Translations under genes and position numbers: made by a program
The notes under the pieces: model-generated
Told to the model about the DNA's origin: nothing
Seen by the model: only the letters and a program-made list of their open reading frames with translations
Database searches by the model: none
Shown here: piece by piece, positions 17,227-24,652 of the stretch
Numbering within the stretch: position 1 is the first letter of the stretch
Layout of the letters: every line of letters starts with the position of its first letter
From: Nitrospirillum viridazoti
GTDB taxonomy: Bacteria > Pseudomonadota > Alphaproteobacteria > Azospirillales > Azospirillaceae
NCBI RefSeq assembly: GCF_007827975.1
Contig: NZ_VITT01000001.1
Strand: one strand, 5' to 3'
DNA length: 64,000 nt

Positions 17227-18425
17227 ACCGTGAGAAGCGCGACCCGCTCGCCCGACGCAAGGAACGGCACGTCCCCCCAGGTGCGCGCAGCCGCGCGATG
17301 CATGCAATGTCCGCCAGGGCGGCTATGGGGCGCTTCGTGTTGCAGGGGTGCGTGGACTGCGGCGAGGTCACCTATCCCCCGCGCGATGCCTGTCCCCGTT
17401 GCTGGGGTGAGCTGCAATGGACTGACCGCGACCGGGGGGCACGCGTGCTGTCGGAAACCACCATCCGCATCTCGACCGACCTTTACTTCCGCGGCCAACT
17501 GCCCTGGCGCATGGGCAAGGTCGAACTGGATGCCGGTCCGGTGGCGCTTGCCCATCTGCATGCCGGCCTGAAGGTGGGAGAACGGGCTGAGATGCGGTTG
17601 ATGCTGGACAGGGGCGGGAACGCGGCGCTTTTCGCCCTGCCCGTCGGAAGGGAACCCGACATGGACGATCGGCAGTGGCGTGAATTCGTCGTTCCGGTGA
17701 AGGACCGCACAATCCTGGTCAGTGACGCCCGCAGCGCGATCGGCCGCGCTGTCGTCCACGCGCTGCACGCGGCCGGCGCCGGCCACATCGTTGCCGGACT
17801 GGCCCCACCCGCCCGGGTCGCGGACCAGTCAGACGGCGTGTCGGGACTGACGCGGGTTCAGCCGGTCCCCCTTGACCTGACCGATCCGGTCATGGTCGCG
17901 GAATGCATGAGCAAGATAGCCGGGCCCTTGGACATCGTCATCAACACCGCACGCCTGGTGCGGGGCGGTGGCGTCAGCGCGGACGGCAACCTGGTGGAGC
18001 AGCGGCGAATGCTGGACATCGCCGTTCTGGGGTTCATGCGCCTGGCACAGGCCAGCGCCCCCCTGTTGCAGGGCCGTCCATCCGGCGCCTTCGTCGACGT
18101 CCTGTCCGCGCAGGCGCTGGCCGGCGATTCCAATTTCGCCGGCTATGCAGCCGGTGAAGCGGCCCGGCACTCCCTCTTGCAGAGCTTCCGTCACGAAATG
18201 CGCGCCGTGGGGGTTCGGGTGCTGTCGGTCTTCACCGGACCCAGCGATGACGAGGATCATCAATCGGTTCCGCCCCCCAAGGTCGCGCCCCTGCGGCTCG
18301 CCCGGGCGATCATCGAGGCGCTGGAGGCGGGGCGGGAGGTTTCATGCGTTGGTGATGTCGCCGTCGACGCCATGGACCGTTGGGCGGCCGATCCCGCGCT
18401 TTACATGAGGGAGAAGAACCTATGA
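17223..18425 (+). CDS. DUF35 (zinc ribbon + OB fold) fused to a degenerate short-chain dehydrogenase
   Basis: 400 aa. Residues about 38-145 form a rubredoxin-like zinc ribbon with Cys43, Cys46, Cys57 and Cys60, followed by the OB-fold of DUF35 (ALAHLHAGLKVGERAEMRL). From about 160 an SDR follows. Its glycine motif is weak (ILVSDARSAIGRA in place of TGxxxGIG), NNAG is NTAR, and the catalytic YxxxK reads Tyr308-xxx-Glu312, so the Lys is lost. Starts at ATG 17223 overlapping the thiolase stop, and ends overlapping the cyclase start. Family knowledge makes the DUF35 half the likely partner of the upstream thiolase-like protein. The SDR half may bind cofactor or substrate without normal catalysis. 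Confidence 0.8.
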   Translation: MNREKRDPLARRKERHVPPGARSRAMHAMSARAAMGRFVLQGCVDCGEVTYPPRDACPRCWGELQWTDRDRGARVLSETTIRISTDLYFRGQLPWRMGKVELDAGPVALAHLHAGLKVGERAEMRLMLDRGGNAALFALPVGREPDMDDRQWREFVVPVKDRTILVSDARSAIGRAVVHALHAAGAGHIVAGLAPPARVADQSDGVSGLTRVQPVPLDLTDPVMVAECMSKIAGPLDIVINTARLVRGGGVSADGNLVEQRRMLDIAVLGFMRLAQASAPLLQGRPSGAFVDVLSAQALAGDSNFAGYAAGEAARHSLLQSFRHEMRAVGVRVLSVFTGPSDDEDHQSVPPPKVAPLRLARAIIEALEAGREVSCVGDVAVDAMDRWAADPALYMREKNL

Positions 18426-19207
18426 TCGCGATGGACCCAACGCTTGCCGGCCTGCTCGCCGGCATCGCTTCACGACGGATCCGCACTGTCGATCTCACCA
18501 ATACGCTGTCATCCGATTTTCCGGTCATTGTCCTGCCATCGGAGTTCGGCCAATGCGAGCCGTTCAGGATGGAAACCGTTTCCCGCTATGACGGGAACGG
18601 CCCCGCCTGGTACTGGAACAATATCTCGATGAACGAGCATACCGGCACGCATTTCGACGCGCCGGCGCATTGGATCACAGGCCGCGATGTGCCGAACGGC
18701 ACGGTGGACGAGGTCAACCCCGACGACTTCATCCACCCCGCAGTGGTCATTGATATCAGCCGGGAGGCCGCCGCCGACGAGGACTTCGTCCTGACCCGCG
18801 CTTTCCTTGAAGATTGGGAGGCCCGTAACGGCGCGATTCCGCCCCGGCACTGGATTTTGCTGCGCAGTGATTGGTCGAAGCGGGTGGGCACTGTGTCCTA
18901 TCTCAACCTCAGGGAGGATGGCGCCCATTCACCGGGGCCGGATGCGACCGCCATGTGCTTCCTGGTGCATGACCGCGACTGTGTCGGCCTGGGTGTTGAA
19001 ACCGTCGGCACCGACGCCGGGCAGGCCGCGCATTTCGATGAGCCCCTGCCGGCGCACTCCATCCTGCATGGCAACGGGCGCTTCGGCCTGCAATGCCTGA
19101 CCAACCTCGACCGGCTGCCCACCTTCGGCGCGGTGGTGATGGCGATGCCGCTCAAGATCAAGGGCGGTTCGGGGAGTCCACTGCGCGTGATCGCCTTGGT
19201 CGCGTGA
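18422..19207 (+). CDS. Cyclase-family metal hydrolase (kynurenine formamidase / isatin hydrolase-like)
   Basis: 261 aa. The family signature HxGTHxDxPxH is present: His73, Gly75-Thr-His77, Asp79 and His83 in NEHTGTHFDAPAHW, which bind the catalytic metal. The C-terminal LGVETVGTDAGQA is also conserved. Known members hydrolyse N-formylkynurenine, isatin or cyclic amides and esters; which applies here is unresolved. Its ATG overlaps the DUF35-SDR stop (ATGA), making it the fourth gene of the coupled CoA-ligase operon. It may open a ring or cyclic intermediate in that pathway. Confidence 0.85.
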   Translation: MIAMDPTLAGLLAGIASRRIRTVDLTNTLSSDFPVIVLPSEFGQCEPFRMETVSRYDGNGPAWYWNNISMNEHTGTHFDAPAHWITGRDVPNGTVDEVNPDDFIHPAVVIDISREAAADEDFVLTRAFLEDWEARNGAIPPRHWILLRSDWSKRVGTVSYLNLREDGAHSPGPDATAMCFLVHDRDCVGLGVETVGTDAGQAAHFDEPLPAHSILHGNGRFGLQCLTNLDRLPTFGAVVMAMPLKIKGGSGSPLRVIALVA

Positions 19208-19296
19208 GGGAGGGGCAGGCTTTCATCCATTCGCGTGCGGCAGGCTGATTGCGCCGACATCACCCCGAAGCCCGCGCTGTATGGTCCGTTTGCATT

Positions 19297-19336
19297 ACCG
19301 TTTCATGGCGTGTTGTTCCCGTATCAAACCGTTTCA
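19297..19336. repeat. Direct repeat ACCGTTTCA x2 upstream of the DUF6644 genes
   Basis: ACCGTTTCA occurs at 19297-19305 and 19328-19336, 31 bp apart, in the 286-base space before the DUF6644 gene. The core resembles half-sites of the AACGGTT dyad. It may be a weak relative of that operator or chance. Confidence 0.35.
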
Positions 19337-19493
19337 CCATGCCGGGATGGCGGGGCATGCCGGTATTCCTGGCAGCGGGATAGTCCTAACGCGCCCCACG
19401 CGGCGCCGCACGACTGTCATCGACAGAGAAACATTGGGGGCCCGTCCCATTGGCCGCTGCGCCGCCCATCACCCATCAGGGGGAAATCGAGGG

Positions 19494-19979
19494 ATGTCTG
19501 TACAAGCATTCGGCCAGTGGCTCTACACGACGCCTGCCGCAGCCGCCATCCGTGAGACCGTCTGGGTCATTCCCACGGTCCAGGCCATTCATATCCTTTC
19601 CATCGCGGTTCTGGTCGGCTCGGCCCTGGTTTCCAATTTGCGGCTGGCCGGCGTCTTCGCGGCTGATGAGGCGCCCACGACGATCATACGCCGTTATCTG
19701 CCCTGGATGTGGTGCGCCTTGGCGGTTCTGCTGCTGACGGGCCTTCTGCTGATCGTGGCCGAGCCGGGCCGCACGCTGAACAATGCGGTCTTCTGGACCA
19801 AGATGGCGCTGGTCTTGTTCGCCTTCGTGCTGACGCTGGTTTTCCAAAAGCCGCTGCTCAACCGCCAGTCGGCTGACAATGGCCCTGACAGGTCAACCAT
19901 GACGAAGTCCGCAGCCTGGCTTTCGCTGGGCCTTTGGCTGGCCGTGATCTTTTGCGGCCGTTTCATCGCCTACACCTGA
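19494..19979 (+). CDS. DUF6644 family integral membrane protein, copy 1
   Basis: 161 aa with four predicted transmembrane helices (IHILSIAVLVGSALVSNL; WCALAVLLLTGLLLIV; TKMALVLFAFVLTLVFQ; WLSLGLWLAVIFCGRFIAY). The arrangement fits DUF6644. Conserved His and Arg in the helices (HILSIAV; CGRFIAY) could ligate haem or quinone, which is inference. ATG 19494 is chosen because AGGGGGAA lies eight bases upstream; the longer open frame has no membrane-type N-terminus. Followed 51 bases on by a homologue. Function of the family is unknown; it recurs beside DUF6152 and TonB genes. Confidence 0.78.
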   Translation: MSVQAFGQWLYTTPAAAAIRETVWVIPTVQAIHILSIAVLVGSALVSNLRLAGVFAADEAPTTIIRRYLPWMWCALAVLLLTGLLLIVAEPGRTLNNAVFWTKMALVLFAFVLTLVFQKPLLNRQSADNGPDRSTMTKSAAWLSLGLWLAVIFCGRFIAYT

Positions 19980-20030
19980 TCCAGCCACATGGCGCGCGAT
20001 CGTTATCCGACTTAAGCCAGGGGGCCCACC

Positions 20031-20534
20031 ATGTCCTTGCAAACCGTCCTGCAGAGTATCCAGAATTCCGGCCTCTCCCTGTGGATCCGCCAGAACCCCG
20101 CCATCTTCCCCATCATTGAATCGCTGCACGTGGTCGCCATCACGTTGGTTTTCGGCACGATCATGATAGTCGATCTGCGTCTGCTCGGCTTTGCCTCGCA
20201 TCGGCGAAGCGCCAACAAGCTCATCGCCGAACTGCTGCCCTTCACCTGGGGGGCCTTTATCCTCGCTGTGGTGACGGGAAGCCTGCTTTTCACGGCGAAC
20301 GCCCCGGCTTATGCGAATAACACCCAGTTCCAGCTCAAAATGCTGGTGATGCTGGCGGCGGGCGTCAACATGGTGATCTTCCATATGACCGCCCATCGGC
20401 GCATCGCCGTGTGGGACAGCGTGTCGCCACCGCCGACCGCCGCGCGGTTGGCCGGGGTGACATCCCTCATATTATGGGTGGCGGTGATTTATGTCGGCCG
20501 CTGGATCGGGTTCACGTTGGACATACTTTTCTGA
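20031..20534 (+). CDS. DUF6644 family integral membrane protein, copy 2
   Basis: 167 aa homologue of the preceding gene. It shows IIESLHVVAITLVFGTIMIVDLRLLGF, LLPFTWGAFILAVVTGSLLF, LKMLVMLAAGVNMVIFHMTAH and ILWVAVIYVGRWIGFT as four membrane helices. The conserved helix-1 His and terminal GRWIGFT motif match copy 1 (GRFIAYT). The pair is probably co-transcribed and may form a heteromeric membrane complex. The DUF6152 exported protein (5409) is a plausible partner by family co-occurrence, though not adjacent here. A strong bidirectional terminator follows. Confidence 0.78.
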   Translation: MSLQTVLQSIQNSGLSLWIRQNPAIFPIIESLHVVAITLVFGTIMIVDLRLLGFASHRRSANKLIAELLPFTWGAFILAVVTGSLLFTANAPAYANNTQFQLKMLVMLAAGVNMVIFHMTAHRRIAVWDSVSPPPTAARLAGVTSLILWVAVIYVGRWIGFTLDILF

Positions 20535-20558
20535 TCGTACCTCCTTTTGACCCCGACG

Positions 20559-20587
20559 CCGCCGCCCTCGCCGCAGCAGGGCGGCGG
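20559..20587. terminator. Bidirectional hairpin between convergent genes
   Basis: CCGCCGCCCT (20559-20568) pairs perfectly with AGGGCGGCGG (20578-20587), with a 9-base loop, extended imperfectly by CCTCC and GGAGG outside. It separates the convergent DUF6644 and thioesterase genes. Confidence 0.65.
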
Positions 20588-20617
20588 TTACCCTTTGGAG
20601 GTCGGGAACCGAGCGCG

Positions 20618-21034
20618 CTAGACCGCGTGAACGATTCCCTCCAAAATGTTTGACCGCATGTCCTGGGGCCATGGGGTCGCGCGACGGGTTTGCAGATCCA
20701 TGCAGACCAAAACCACATTGGCCTGCAATCTCACCCGGTCGTCTCCGCTGAACACGACGTGCAGATGGCAACTGCTGCGGCCGACTTCACGCGGGGATAT
20801 GGAGATCGTCAACACATCGCCAAGTTCACTGGGGGAGACGAATTCGACGTCGAGCTTGACGGTCGGTACCCCGATGCGGTGGTGAAGATGCAGGGTCCTG
20901 AAGTCCTGTCCGAGTGCTTGCGCGCACCAGTCCTCTACCGCCGCATTCAGCATCTCGAAATAGCGTGGATAAAAGACGATGCCGGCCGCGTCGATGTGGG
21001 CGAAGCGGACCTGGGTGGTGGTTTCGAAAGGCAT
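20618..21034 (-). CDS. 4HBT-type acyl-CoA thioesterase (hotdog fold)
   Basis: 138 aa of the 4-hydroxybenzoyl-CoA thioesterase family. The N-terminal FAHIDAAGIVFYPRYFEMLN includes the catalytic Asp15, and the sheet strand VKLDVEFVSPSELGDVLTI is typical. It releases free acid from a CoA thioester; aryl- or arylacetyl-CoA is plausible here because an aryl-CoA ligase and an arylpyruvate ferredoxin oxidoreductase are nearby. It starts one base after the stop of the MarR gene, so the two form an operon behind the TTTAGGTTTAAA operator. This makes the thioesterase a likely member of the MarR regulon. Confidence 0.85.
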   Translation of the reverse strand: MPFETTTQVRFAHIDAAGIVFYPRYFEMLNAAVEDWCAQALGQDFRTLHLHHRIGVPTVKLDVEFVSPSELGDVLTISISPREVGRSSCHLHVVFSGDDRVRLQANVVLVCMDLQTRRATPWPQDMRSNILEGIVHAV

Positions 21035-21035
21035 G

Positions 21036-21518
21036 TCAGTTCTCTTTGGAAAGAAGCGACCGGAGGTCCGTCAGAAGCTCCAGCAATGTCGCCATCCGCT
21101 CAGGGGGGAAGTCGCGGAACACATCCGCGATCCATTGGTGGTGGGCCTCGGCGAGGGTGAGGAACCGCGCCCGTCCAGCCTTGGTCAAGGACACGATCGC
21201 GGAGCGGGCGTCCTGCGGGTCAACCGCCGACTGCACCAACCCCTGCACCTGCAGCTGGCGCACGATGGAAGTCACGTTGCCGTTCGAGACCAGGAGCGCC
21301 CGCGACAGGGCCCCCATGCTGAGGCCGCCCGGGACACGGTAAAGCGCGGCCATGACATCGAACCGCGGCAGCGTGGTGTCGAACTGTTCTTCGAAATTGC
21401 GCCTCAGGCGCTTCTCGCCAATCTTGGCGCAGCCGAGTAATCGAACCCACATGCGCAGTTCCGTGGAACCCGCCCCGATGGGGGAGCGCTCGTCACTCGT
21501 CTCGCTATCGGCAGTCAT
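21036..21518 (-). CDS. MarR-family transcriptional regulator
   Basis: 160 aa. A winged helix is visible with LPRFDVMAALYRVPGGLSMGALSRALLVSNGNVTSIVRQLQVQGLV (helix-turn-helix) and a wing containing DPQDARSAIVSLTKAG. Dimerisation helices flank it. Family members bind short palindromes and release on binding phenolic or aryl-CoA ligands. The operator-like TTTAGGTTTAAA lies 90 bases upstream of its own gene, consistent with autoregulation. The same motif precedes iorA, the CoA ligase, the permease and the nitrilase. It is therefore the best candidate for the regulator of region 1. Co-transcribed with the thioesterase. Confidence 0.88.
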   Translation of the reverse strand: MTADSETSDERSPIGAGSTELRMWVRLLGCAKIGEKRLRRNFEEQFDTTLPRFDVMAALYRVPGGLSMGALSRALLVSNGNVTSIVRQLQVQGLVQSAVDPQDARSAIVSLTKAGRARFLTLAEAHHQWIADVFRDFPPERMATLLELLTDLRSLLSKEN

Positions 21519-21607
21519 GTGTACTCTTGTGCGTCTGGATGTGTGCGTCTGGATGACAGGAATCCGCTGGCCCTTGGCCGCGGCGGGCCCAGCCGTCTCC
21601 GCTTTAG

Positions 21608-21619
21608 TTTAGGTTTAAA
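21608..21619. promoter_or_regulatory. TTTAGGTTTAAA operator upstream of marR
   Basis: One arm variant of TTTAGGCCTAAA, 90 bases before the MarR start in an otherwise GC-rich spacer. Position fits negative autoregulation of the marR-thioesterase operon. Confidence 0.6.
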
Positions 21620-21722
21620 GCAAAAAGGCGGTTTGTCCAAGTGGATTACCCGGACCCGGATATCCTGGGTTCGGCGCCGGAAATCCGCAATACCAGGTTG
21701 GGGGCGGTCGGTCGCCGACGCT

Positions 21723-23006
21723 TCAGCGGATCGCCCGCACGAAAACCGGACGTTGGCTGAGGGCCACGCCATTGACGACGCGGATTTCGAAAAGGGCTTC
21801 ATAGTCCCCGTGAATGTCAGCCCGGGATTCGATGGTCCGCAGTTGCTTTGAGTTGGAAACAAGACCGGCCATATTCTGCACGGCCGCATCCCCGATCCCG
21901 GCAACTACGAAAATATGTTTGCCCATGGGGCCGGGCAGGCTGGCGATATAGCCGTAATCCACCACGGGCTTGTTTTCCTGGAGGGCATCCAGATCGGCAG
22001 CAAATCGATTGCCGGAGGTCGCATCAACCAGTTCGTTATAGGAATCGCCAAGTCGCAGGTGGGAGGTTTGGAATATTGAGGCAGCCACGCGCCCCAGGTC
22101 GGAAAACCGCCCCACATAGACGAGGTTTTCCGTTCCCAGAAGGTCGACTCTGAGTTTCGACCCCGGGACGAGCTGCATCTGGCTGGCATTGTCCGGACGG
22201 GATCGCGCGATGGCGTTCTGCACGGTCCAGGCGGCGACCACCGTGCCGGCCGGTGCGAGATTCAGATCCAGGTCGTAAAGCCGGTAGAACGCATCGGGAT
22301 GCGTCTTCAGATAAGCCCCGAGATCGTCGCGCGAACGGATGCCGGGCTCCAGGATCATGCGCTGCACATCCCGCTGGTCTTCCGTTTCGGCGACCATGAA
22401 AGCGTCACCCACCACCAGCTGCGCCGTTTCGTCCGTCGCCAGCGGTCGCCAGAACGCCGTCGACCGCAATTGCTCCTGGTCCCCCCGCTCTGCCCAATGC
22501 ACTGGCCCCGGGAGCCAGAACGCAAGCCCGCCGAAGGTCATGATCAACAACGCGCCGAGCACGACAAGCCGCGGCCGCGTGCCCAGCTTCGGCCAGGCCC
22601 AATTCCCCGGCGTCAGCCTCGGGGCGCGGCCGTCGGGTTTGCCGGGCGGTACGGCCAGGACGATGCGGTATTCGCCTTTGGGAATTTCCAACCTGGGACC
22701 CGGCTGGCCGGCGTAGAAGTCATGAAGCCGCTTTCGCAGCCGATGGACATAGACGCGGACCCCGGAATCCAGCGACTGCGATGTCGCACCCGGGGCGTCG
22801 TTTCGGCCAAACACGGCGAAGGCGATTTCGATCTCCTTCGGCGCGCGCTCGTCATTGGATCGCTCGACCAGAAAATCGAACAGCTGCAGCAGGGCGGCCG
22901 ATCGGGCGGCTGTCAGCGCGACCCTGAATTTCGCCACCTCCTCATCGAACGCTGACGCAGAAACGGGGGTATCACCTGACCGGGGAACCTTCACGCCTCG
23001 CTCCAT
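21723..23006 (-). CDS. Membrane-anchored winged-helix regulator (ToxR-like), paralogue 2
   Basis: 427 aa. An N-terminal OmpR-type winged helix (LLQLFDFLVERS at about 39-50; VRVYVHRLRKRLHDFY at 83-98; IPKGEYRIVL wing) is followed by one membrane helix (about 146-166, LVVLGALLIMTFGGLAFWL) and an extracytoplasmic domain. The whole protein is homologous to that at 3529-4935, including VDYGYIASLPGPMG and LGDSYNELVDATSG. The outer domain may sense a periplasmic compound and the DNA-binding half act at the membrane, as in ToxR; the ligand is unknown. It is upstream of marR on the same strand but 200 bases away. No recognised repeat lies immediately upstream of its start. Confidence 0.72.
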   Translation of the reverse strand: MERGVKVPRSGDTPVSASAFDEEVAKFRVALTAARSAALLQLFDFLVERSNDERAPKEIEIAFAVFGRNDAPGATSQSLDSGVRVYVHRLRKRLHDFYAGQPGPRLEIPKGEYRIVLAVPPGKPDGRAPRLTPGNWAWPKLGTRPRLVVLGALLIMTFGGLAFWLPGPVHWAERGDQEQLRSTAFWRPLATDETAQLVVGDAFMVAETEDQRDVQRMILEPGIRSRDDLGAYLKTHPDAFYRLYDLDLNLAPAGTVVAAWTVQNAIARSRPDNASQMQLVPGSKLRVDLLGTENLVYVGRFSDLGRVAASIFQTSHLRLGDSYNELVDATSGNRFAADLDALQENKPVVDYGYIASLPGPMGKHIFVVAGIGDAAVQNMAGLVSNSKQLRTIESRADIHGDYEALFEIRVVNGVALSQRPVFVRAIR

Positions 23007-23303
23007 TCTGTATCGGTCAAGTTTTTATCCGATCACGGCCCGTCGTCGGCCACCCAGCCGCGCACCTGCCCCTTGTGTTGCGGAAATCTCTCCCCGGCAC
23101 GGCGCCGGTCGCCGGCCGATCGCGAGGAATTGCTAGGGTAGCAGCAAGGATCACAGCCTTTCAAAAATGTTTTGTTAATGACGCGCCAAAAACCTCGCAA
23201 TGCGTCATTCTGGCTGGGCTAGGCCTGGGGCTTTCCGGTCGCTGGCCATGTTGGTCCTGCGCCGGGAATTGGCGTATTGGCATGCCCCCGCCACATGATG
23301 GGG

Positions 23304-24374
23304 CTATCGCGTATTTTTCGAGTAGCGACCAGGTGAAATGCCGGTCCAGTCCTTGAAAGCGCGTGAGAAAGTCGCCGTGTCCGAATATCCCAGCTGTTCG
23401 GCCGCTACGGAAAGCGGAAGATCGGCTGCCGCCAGAATCCGCCTTGCCCGCTCCTGCCTGGCCTCCTGAAGCAGCGCCCGGAACGAGGTTCCTTCCTCCA
23501 TCAAGCGCCGGCGCAGGGAACGTTCGGAAAGCTTCAGCTCCGCCGCGGCCAAGGCGCAATCGACCCGGGCGCGTCCCAGCCTGCGGGCGATAATATCCTT
23601 AGTCAGGGCGACCAGCCCTCCGCCCGGCGCGGCCGCCGGCCCCATCAGGTCCAGCAGATGCCGTTCCAGGACGGACTTGAGTTTTTCATCCTCGGGAGAC
23701 AGCACGCTCACAAGTGGCTTGTCGAGGTCTTCGTTGCGGATGATCAGCGCGTTGGCCACTTGGTTGCCCAGAACCGGCGCTCGGAAAAACCGCGTGAGGA
23801 ACGCGTCCCGTCCGGTGATCGGATGTTCGAGATGAACCTCGGCCGGGGACCATTTTGCGGACGTCAGTTGCCTGACCAGGTTGGCGTATCCCGAAAGCGC
23901 GAATTCCGCGTCCTGTTGCCGGGGCCAGATCCGCGGGTCCTCGATGCGATAGCTGTAGGTGGTGCGGTCGGGGCCGATTTGGCTGTCGAATGAGGTTTTG
24001 CTCTGCAAGCGCGACTGGAACAGCGTGAGACAGTCCAGTGCGCCGCGCAACGTCCCGGACGCGCGTAGCAGGGCGTGGAATGGTCCCAGGTCCGCGAGCC
24101 CGAACGATTGCCCCATCTCAAGACCAAGGTCTGGTCGCTGGAACTTGGCGGCAGCATGTTCCAGCAGCGCGACGTAGCGATGCAGAGGCACGCGTTCGTA
24201 GGGCTTATCAAGTTGTGACCGGAAAAACCCATAGTCCCGCAGCAAAGGATCGATGCGGTCGTCCACCTCAGAGAGGACGTTCAACAGTGCGGTGAGAAAT
24301 AGCACCCGGATCGTCGGCTGATCGATCATTGCGGCGTCGGCATCATTCGGCGATGCGGCAGCGGTTTTAGGCAT
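23304..24374 (-). CDS. AraC-family transcriptional regulator (Arabinose_bd-type N-terminus)
   Basis: 357 aa. The N-terminal ligand domain of about 200 residues (LHRYVALLEHAAAKFQRPDLGLEMGQSFGLADLGPFHALLRAS) matches the PF12625 type. The C-terminus carries two helix-turn-helix segments: VDCALAAAELKLSERSLRRRL and LSVAAEQLGYSDTATFSRAFKDWTGISPG. ATG 24374 is preferred; an upstream in-frame ATG adds a stretch without family match, and GGGAAGG lies upstream of 24374. It is divergent from the OCD-RidA-oxidase genes across 278 bases and is their likely regulator. Signal unknown. Confidence 0.85.
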   Translation of the reverse strand: MPKTAAASPNDADAAMIDQPTIRVLFLTALLNVLSEVDDRIDPLLRDYGFFRSQLDKPYERVPLHRYVALLEHAAAKFQRPDLGLEMGQSFGLADLGPFHALLRASGTLRGALDCLTLFQSRLQSKTSFDSQIGPDRTTYSYRIEDPRIWPRQQDAEFALSGYANLVRQLTSAKWSPAEVHLEHPITGRDAFLTRFFRAPVLGNQVANALIIRNEDLDKPLVSVLSPEDEKLKSVLERHLLDLMGPAAAPGGGLVALTKDIIARRLGRARVDCALAAAELKLSERSLRRRLMEEGTSFRALLQEARQERARRILAAADLPLSVAAEQLGYSDTATFSRAFKDWTGISPGRYSKNTR

Positions 24375-24652
24375 TTCTTGGAACCTTCCCTGACCGATTC
24401 TGCAAAGCAGCGGTCCCCCCCTGCAATTTACACATTCTTCCCCTTCGTTGAAATTGCCCTTGTCCGCACAAGACCAGGACCGCTTCCCAGCCACGGCGGC
24501 CGGTGACCGCAAGGTTCGGGGAAATGCTGACGGCGGTCGTTTCCGTCCTGAGCGGTTCCATCAATCGACGCCAATTCAGGCCGCCGCGGTGCCGCGCCGC
24601 TTCGGGGCCTGTCCAGGTCGTCAGCAACCCGCCCCTCTCCTGAGCTGGAATC

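Noticed and set aside
14444..21034. Salicylate-to-gentisate (salicyl-CoA) pathway
   Set aside because: Ligase, thioesterase and gentisate dioxygenase are present, but no salicyl-CoA hydroxylase gene is seen and the ligase operon carries aldolase-type genes instead.
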